Assembly (NCBI RefSeq): GCF_037975245.1
Contig: NC_092563.1
Coordinates: 18,095,594-18,159,593, forward strand
DNA: 64,000 nucleotides
Direction of reading: 5' to 3'
From: Apostichopus japonicus
Taxonomy: Eukaryota > Echinodermata > Holothuroidea > Aspidochirotida > Stichopodidae
Of this stretch, positions 57,261-64,000 are shown piece by piece. The notes below the pieces were generated by a model. It saw nothing but the letters and a program-made list of their open reading frames with translations. It ran no database searches and had not been told where the DNA came from. Every line of letters begins with the position of its first letter. Positions within the stretch are counted from its first letter, which is position 1. The translations under genes and the position numbers were made by a program.

Positions 57261-58377
57261 TCAGAACTGTATGGATACAACAACTCTTAAAGCATAGCTT
57301 GGATAAACATAGACATACTGTAAGTAGATCCACATTAGTGATATAACAAGAAGAAGGCATATATATGGTTTTCTGTAGATGTTAAAGACCAGCAGGTTCA
57401 ACGGGAAAACCTTGTAAACACAATGACGATGACTCCAAACAAACGTAGTCAAATCGAATGATCTTCATTCTTCGTACTGTAAAGTCTCCATCAATTGGTG
57501 CAATGTACCTTTGCTGTCACCAATGCTCAAGGGTGTACAGTGTTTTTTAATTTTTATTTTACACGTTACCATGTATAATGTGAGACAAGGATTGAATCAT
57601 TGAGCCTGTTGGTTTTCTGATTCTTTGGACAGCTGGTGTCGTGGGCATGTGGCAGGGGCTTCCCCAAGCACAGCGTCTGCATATAGTACCCTCCGGGGTG
57701 CTTGGACATTTGTTTTCTCATTTTCTTTCATAGATCAAAATCAGAAACTAATACCTGTCCCACCACCCATGCAGTGGTCATTACACACAAATAGCAAGAC
57801 ATTTTACTAGTTTGGCAAGTTACACACCTTCTCTATATATGATGAATTTACATGTGGTGTCCCATTGTGGTGAAGTCAAGTCAGTGTGCTATGTACTCAC
57901 CTGGATTGATGGTCTTTTTTGCCAACCGATTCTGTTACTTTTGTGGAAGATTCCTGCTGAGGGTCATCTCAGTTGGTTAGTTAGGAGAAGAGTTCAGTGA
58001 CCGTCCTATTTTTCCTTTGCCTCTCCCAGAGTGGATCTGAAGATGTCGGTCACCTCGATGAAAGGTTCTTCAGTATCTTCAAGCAAGGAAAACAAAAAAC
58101 GTAGTGCAATCTATAATCTCAACTATAGTGTGAAGGAAACCCTTCCATACATCGCTTTTTTTTTGCATAGCATTTTTGTGTCACTATATTGTCCTGCTAT
58201 ATAGGAGACAGAATAGGCCATGCCTAAAATGTTGTTAGGATAGATAAAACTTTAAAATGCATCACTTTGTATTCTTTTGGGTAGTTAACTATTTTCCCTG
58301 CTATCAGAGAGATGGGTAATAGTTTCCATGTAGGAATGGTGACATTTAAAGAGAAGCAATTTGTCATTGTTGCTTCT

Positions 58378-59010
58378 AAAGGATGACGCTAGCCAGAATT
58401 TTAGACTTGATAAATTTTGTCCCGATAAAAGAAAAAAAGTAAAGTAAAGAGATTGTTAATAATGTTTCTAGATTTTTTTTGGGGGGGGGGGGTTGGTTTT
58501 CAAGATACACAGCTTTTATGTATTGTAAATTTCTGGAATGCTCCTTTAAGGCTCAATTGTTGATGAGGTTGATGGCTCCTTAAGGGCAGGTATCAGTTGT
58601 TAATGATAATTTTTTCAAATTATAATATATATCTCAACAGAAACCATGTTCTTGTAATGTCATATATTGAACAAGAGAGTACCTTTGGATGACTTGCAAC
58701 AACATTTGCCCTTGATACATTTGTAAACATATTTATTCCATACCATGAAACTCTTTGTCTTTCCCATGGAGTTTTATGTTGCAACTGAGGAACTGACCTA
58801 CTCTGTATGTTAGACTAAGTAGCCCAGCCACTTTAATTGATGAGCCTCAATGTTTAAATGGTCATTTCTCAAAACATTAAATGGTATTGAAATACAAGCT
58901 GCTGCACTGTGATAGCGATTAATGTTTTTGTAATTGTCGACCAAGGTATAAAAATTTATTCTTGGGCCCTATAGTGGTCATCCTTTTTAAGTTATAAGAC
59001 ATCTGTGTGG
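58378..59010 (+). repeat. Dispersed repeat family R3, copy 3 (best preserved)
   Basis: Used as reference for the family: AGCCAGAATTTTAGACTTGA, a G run, GGAATGCTCCTTTAAGGCTC, GTACCTTTGGATGACTTGCA, GAGTTTTATGTTGCAACTGA, GTTAGACTAAGTAGCCCAGC, GGTATTGAAATACAAG. Copies at 27730 and 51830 are forward and 33220 is reversed. Ends are not sharp and no terminal repeats or coding remnant are seen, so the class is unknown. Confidence 0.75.
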
Positions 59011-59591
59011 ATAAACCAAATTGTTTTATTTGGGCTGTTCTCAATTAGTTACTTGTATATTATTGCTATGTGCATCAAAGAGAAATTTTTGTTACCAAAT
59101 ACTTTAGTGGGCAATCTTTAATTTATTTTTCCTCATAAACATGCAAACTTTTGACTTTGCTGTTTGCTGGGTCGATTTTTTTGAGGTGGACTAAAATAGC
59201 GGATTATTTCTCTGGAGTTGATCTTAAATTTCCCTTTAATATCGGAGAAGTACGACTTCCATCATCATCAGCTAGTACTAAATGCAAAATGGAAACACGT
59301 ATATGAAAACAAGATGGCTGATGTGAATTAATTGAACATTACTCTGACAACCGAAATACCTCAAGACAGTTATATCTTCAATATGATAATTAACACTGAG
59401 GCTTGTTGCCCATGGCTATAATGACACATTGAAAGCTCAGTTTGCATAGAGAGGTCAGCTGTAGATCAGCCATTCTCGACTTTGTTAGATTCATTAAGGA
59501 TTGCTTACAGCACCATTCTATGTCAGAAGAACTACTATGGGTTACCGTACCGCGCCGTTAACTGCACCATCGACTTATACGTAAATAAAAT

Positions 59592-59861
59592 CTAACACTC
59601 AGGCTCTCGGGCTGCCTTAGTTAGCATACAAGTTTCATAGAGTCTAACAAAGTCATCCCACCATATGACAGCTGATAGGTTGTGGACTACCATGTCGCTG
59701 TCAAAGTGCCCTACCATGACCACTTTAGATGTTGCGCTGCAAGATGGGAGAGTAGATGTAGCTATATCATCTACTTTCCCAACCTCCTGTCTACTCACTT
59801 GTCTATCATCTCCACTTTTCACAGAACTTTGAATTAGGCAAAAATGCCTTAAACTCACCAT
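59592..59861 (-). other. Unassigned minus-strand open frame, 89 codons
   Basis: A repeat-free frame containing VKSGDDRQVSRQEVGKVDDI, SKVVMVGHFDSDMVV and IWWDDFVRLYETC. Composition looks protein-like, but I recognise no domain. It lies downstream, on the same strand, of the exon-like block at 60006-60110. No acceptor gives a clean phase match. Confidence 0.22.
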
Positions 59862-60005
59862 TAATTTTGCATGATTTTTTTACATTACATTATAATGTAC
59901 ATTGTCATGTGATACAACTAAATTGACATCCAAACAGCAACAACAAAAAAGAAAAGAAAGAGAAGATGACAATGAGAATGAGGATGAGGAGGATGGGAAG
60001 TTTAC

Positions 60006-60110
60006 CTCGGCTGCTTCTGTAAAAGATGTTGATTCTCCTGCTAGGTAACACCCCATGGCTCATGAACGTTACTCTTAATTGGTTAAGATCCATACCTCTG
60101 AGGCATATCT
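60006..60110 (-). CDS. Exon-like block, 105 bp, phase 1-1 (minus strand)
   Basis: A CATGTATGCAG acceptor and a CCGAG/GTAAAC donor bound 105 bases with exactly one open frame, phase 1-1. It reads ICLRGMDLNQLRVTFMSHGV then LPSRRINIFYRSSR. It is hydrophobic-basic and free of repeats. I do not recognise it. The acceptor has a poor pyrimidine tract. Confidence 0.28.
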
Positions 60111-60479
60111 CTGCATACATGCAGGATACACTGGTTACAGAAAGACACTAGCAGCATAGGTATCACCTCGGTTCAAACATACAAGTATGCGCCCAATTCG
60201 ATGCTATTTATGTCCGAACCCAGATCGTCTGCAATGGCTTCTAATAAACCAGGCGGATTTGGATTATACAGATGAGAATGGGGGGGGGGAAGGGGGGCTG
60301 TCGTTAATTGAACTAATTAACTCACATGAATACTAACATGTTGGGGTTTTTTTTGTTAATAGTCGGGGAGCAATCGTAGTTGGTAATAATGGTATTATAT
60401 ATATATATTGATCAAAATCAATAATTCAACGATCATATCAATTTAGAGTCAGTCTGAGATATCTCGTACAAGAGTTTTG

Positions 60480-61500
60480 TAATAACACGGTCTGTGTCAT
60501 TGGTTTTCTGAGAATTGCAGCCGGGTAAACGAGTCCGTCGGGAGGGTCACGGGGTAACGTGGTCTTTCCAATGCCAACTCAGTTTTTGGTAATTCGGAGT
60601 AATTCATAGACTTGCTAACAACACTCATTTGTAAAGTGATCTCTATTGCGTTTGATAAGGGCAATGATGAGCCTGTTCTCATCAGACAGGGGTGATGGAA
60701 ATGCAGACGGACATCTCTCAGCGTGGACGTTTGGCCCTCCCGCTGCTATCCGGTGGAAATGAGGCAGCATGACTCTTCTCAATTTAAGCAGAACACATTC
60801 TGCATGTTAAGAAAATTCTGCCAAAAACCACCGTAAAATATTGGAAAAAATAAGAATGAGGGGAAAAAATGGAGCAAATAAAAGAGAAGAAGTAATTCAT
60901 GACAATTATCTTCAAGACGGTGCTCGTAATTTAATGTCTGATGACTGACTGACTGTCCGTGCGTGCAAAGATCTATGCGTCAGTTATATCTCGATATCTG
61001 GTGGTTTTTTATCAAGGTTAGATTAAGGTGAATATACCTAACCATTTCTTTTCTTCTTTTCATTTTCAGTCTTTGTTTAAGACGTAAGAATGTGTTTTTT
61101 CCGATATTTTTTGTTACCCAGTAGTTTCTACAATTTTGAAGTTGTGTTTTTGTGCATTGACTTAAATTCGGTCGTAATCTGGTAATACCCAAACTCAACC
61201 GTGACCGCGGGAAGACTAAAGTTACCCGTAACAAGGTAACCACATTGTAAAGTGAGGACTCTATTCCGAAAAGAATTGGTCGCTTCCGGATCGATGATGT
61301 GAGGCAAAGGAATATTAAGGTTTGCAACACAAAATAGTACATGGGACCCTCAATTGTGTGCATGAGCACATAACCTTCTCTATGTCGGGTTAGACGGAAA
61401 ACGAGGACACACCCATTTGAAGGGCAACCAATTGGAACTGTAACCAAGCACCAAGGATAGCATAGATTGAGAGGTAGTCAGTTACACAACAGTGGAGAGC
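60480..61500. other. CpG-richer stretch without a recognised gene
   Basis: Two patches (about 60510-60580 and 61190-61300) have unusual CpG density for this window. Minus-strand frames cover them (60497-60682 and 60980-61447, the latter 155 codons), but neither shows a domain or splice context I can use. Confidence 0.3.
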
Positions 61501-61794
61501 CAGGTCGGAATCTTGACGAAAAATATGTCGCCTGTCCTCCTTAGTTCTTTTAAGTCTTCACTTTTGGTTTAGTGTATTATGAAAAACGAGAACAACTTGT
61601 TAGTCATCCATATATCTCTGGGACTTATTGACACCCTGGGTCCCCTACACCTCCCTCCCTCCCTCTGGTCAGGTAAAGTACAAAGATACAACCAGGCAAA
61701 CAGAATTATATAGAGCTCTAATTTGCCTATGCAGGATTATTTATACAATGAAAACTCAAAGCTGTCGTCATGTAACTACCTTACAAGTCCTGAC

Positions 61795-61915
61795 CGGTTG
61801 ATTTTGAACTCCCAACCCAACCGCTCTCCCCCCCCCCTTCCCCAGCCTTACCCACCCTTCCACACCCTTCCACATCCTTTCCCATCCTTCCCCACCTTTC
61901 CCCACCCTTCCAACA
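61795..61915 (+). repeat. Pyrimidine-rich (CCCACCCTTCCACA)n block
   Basis: Degenerate CCTTCCCCACC units with a C run at about 61829. Confidence 0.85.
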
Positions 61916-61919
61916 AATC

Positions 61920-62935
61920 TTACCGTTCTGATGAGATACACTGATTCTATTGTCATTCTCATAAATACAGAAAGCAGCAAGTTTTGGGGATTACTGCATG
62001 TCATAACTAACCGTATGTAATCCTTGCGGAACTCGGCAGGAAAACACCCCGTTACGCAGCAAATATCGCTAAAAAAATAGGCACATTTCGCGCAAAATCT
62101 TTTCATAACTTTCAAAGTATAGCATTCAGTCATTCAGTCATTGTCATTTTGAAGAATATTGTGTCCTCTTAATTTACAATGTGTCGTAATTTATTATGTG
62201 TGTGAACTAAACTACATACTTTTTAATCTGAAAAAGAAAAAACCACTTCAGAAGCAGTGAACCTCTTCAAAATGTCCCTATCTCTCAATGCTTACATTGT
62301 GATTGCGTAACCAATTTCTTTCCTATGCCGAAGAAAAGTTTGTTGACTCTTCTCTCTAGTGGATATAAGATTTGACTTGATTGGTCAATATTAAGCCTCA
62401 TACTTTTCACCAGCAAATCAAAAGCATCGTAAGAAAATTGTAAAATCCTCCTTTTTCGCAGCTAATCTGAACACAGCACAGTGTGCAGTACTCTCACAGC
62501 AATTTCGGAGAGTAAAATCCACAACGCTTCCTGTGCGTAAACAACAGCATTTAATTCTCCGACAACGGGCCGTTTATAGAGCAAAATTTTCCATATCGTG
62601 ATGCCGCACGCATATAACATTTTAATCAGACTGGCCCAACTTTTGGACTTTATCAGATCAGTTATCCCTCACATGTTTTAACTGAATTTTGGCCCATGGT
62701 TGTGACTTTGACAAGATGAGCCGGTGTAATTTTTAAACCCGCTTGAATAGCACTACTCAGCCCCAGCTAGGAGAACCGTGCGCTTTACAGAGTCATAACA
62801 AGCGCGTTATCAACCCTCTTGTAGCCCATGACAGAAAATTTGGGTCACACAAATCAGATGTCCTCTAAATCTCTGAGTGAGCTATTGTGGGTTTTAACCT
62901 TGGGCATATACCTTTGGAAACTAATCCCCCTCCCC
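61920..62935. other. No gene recognised
   Basis: Ordinary AT-rich sequence without convincing exons. Confidence 0.45.
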
Positions 62936-62936
62936 C

Positions 62937-63265
62937 TCCCCCCCCCCAGAATGTGAAAGGTTAACTATTATGTATGATGATTGGTTTGAATTTTAAAAAA
63001 ACTAGATGTAGTTAATGTATAATTATAGTCATTATTCTTGAAGATATAGCTTTGAAAACCCCCCACCCCCATCCCCAGCATGTGAAAGGAAAAATATGAC
63101 GTATGATGATTGGTTTGAAATTTAAAAGAACTAAGATGTAGTTAATGTATAATTCTAGAAATTATTCTTGAGGATATAGCTTTGAAAACCAACACTCCCA
63201 ACCCCCCCCCCCCCAGCATGTGAATGGATAACTGCGATGTATGGTGATTGGTTTGAATTTAAAAA
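62937..63265 (+). repeat. Tandem repeat, period 129-138 bp, about 2.5 copies
   Basis: Units start at C runs followed by AGAATGTGAAAGG (62948), AGCATGTGAAAGG (63077) and AGCATGTGAATGG (63215). Each continues with ATGATGATTGGTTTGAA, GATGTAGTTAATGTATAAT and ATTCTTGA-GATATAGCTTTG. The third copy is truncated. Confidence 0.93.
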
Positions 63266-63659
63266 ATAAAAAAACAGAACATAAAAAAAAAAAAGGGAAC
63301 CTTTTGGGATTTAATCAGTGCAATTCTACTCGCCAAGATTTTTCCCAGGGAAGTGTATGGTAATTTTGCATCTTTTTATTGTTACTTAGTATAACTTGTA
63401 CAATAATGTGTTGAGGGACTCTAACCTACCTTCCTTCCCCCTCCCATTGTCCAGTTACTTATGCAGTACACACTAATAAATAAGTCAGGCATCATTTCTG
63501 ACAGTGACAGTATCCATGCATCTGTTATTACGTTTAGGGCACTGCATAAAGAATGTTATAGCCTTGAAAAGTCTTTCAGCTGAAATGGAGGTCACAGGAC
63601 CCATTCTGCTGGTTGGGGGATTATCTCTTCCTTGCCTGTCAATCTATTCCTGAAGTCAA

Positions 63660-63760
63660 TTGCTTCTCTACACACAGACACACATGCACACACACATATA
63701 TCTACAAGATATACATATATACATATATATATATAACTACAGTATATACATACTGCAGTA
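63660..63760 (+). repeat. Compound (CA)n/(TA)n microsatellite
   Basis: CACACAGACACACATGCACA followed by ATATA-type runs and a TACAGTATATACATAC stretch. Confidence 0.85.
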
Positions 63761-64000
63761 CATACAAATCTATTATTAGACCTGGAAATAGAAGCTAGCT
63801 AGCTCACTACATAGATGCATTCACTTGTATTTAGCATGTGTACATACCAGACTACTAGATCATGCCTGCACATTGAGTGACAGCCATACAGTGTGTGCTG
63901 TGCCTGTAACACAACAGGCCCAGACCAACAGCAACAGCAGCTTGCTTGCTGTGCTGTAATAACAAATACAGGAGGTCACACACAGACACAGTACTACACA

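Overview
This is AT-rich eukaryotic DNA with long introns or intergenic stretches, GT-AG splice signals, tRNA-derived SINEs, minisatellites and many C/G homopolymer tracts. Nothing prokaryotic is present: no operons, and no open frame is long or dense enough to be a bacterial gene. The mix of a CUB-domain exon, deuterostome-style tRNA SINEs, a hAT-like miniature transposon and a Penelope-type hammerhead-like motif fits a marine deuterostome invertebrate, most likely an echinoderm (my guess is a sea cucumber). No host was identified by search, so this is inference.

The left end (about 2.9-7.5 kb) holds the densest gene-like sequence. On the minus strand there is a compact two-exon gene of 135 codons. 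It has an ATG at 7181, a GTAAGC donor, a clean acceptor at 6184, matching phase and a stop at 5910-5912. On the plus strand there is a weaker series of exon-like blocks (2938-2976, 3899-3953, 4478-4546), read toward it. The two are separated by a degenerate tandem repeat that carries paired AGGTCA half-sites.

From about 8.8 to 30 kb the window is mostly non-coding: tRNA-like sequence, a 33-bp minisatellite, a 43-bp minisatellite of about 23 copies, a long pyrimidine minisatellite, a 102-bp near-perfect palindrome and several old dispersed repeat families. At 29.2-29.6 kb a three-copy tandem repeat carries a clean 87-bp insertion with a hammerhead-like fold.

The best protein-coding call is a plus-strand CUB-domain exon at 30896-31258 (phase 1-1, four cysteines in CUB spacing). 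Downstream, small exon-like blocks at 48372, 49315, 51085, 53740 and 55426 join in phase into a hydrophilic tail ending in a stop, with AATAAA at 55701. I read this tentatively as the 3' part of one gene for a secreted or membrane CUB protein. I found neither its signal-peptide exon nor its transmembrane exon.

Throughout the window, and always on the minus strand, a short exon-end-like cassette (consensus AAGRTTGTGAGGAGACAG followed by GTAAG) recurs at least seven times. It is either a dispersed element that carries a splice donor or the remains of a family of related exons. The right end (59-64 kb) has one weak exon candidate and otherwise simple repeats.
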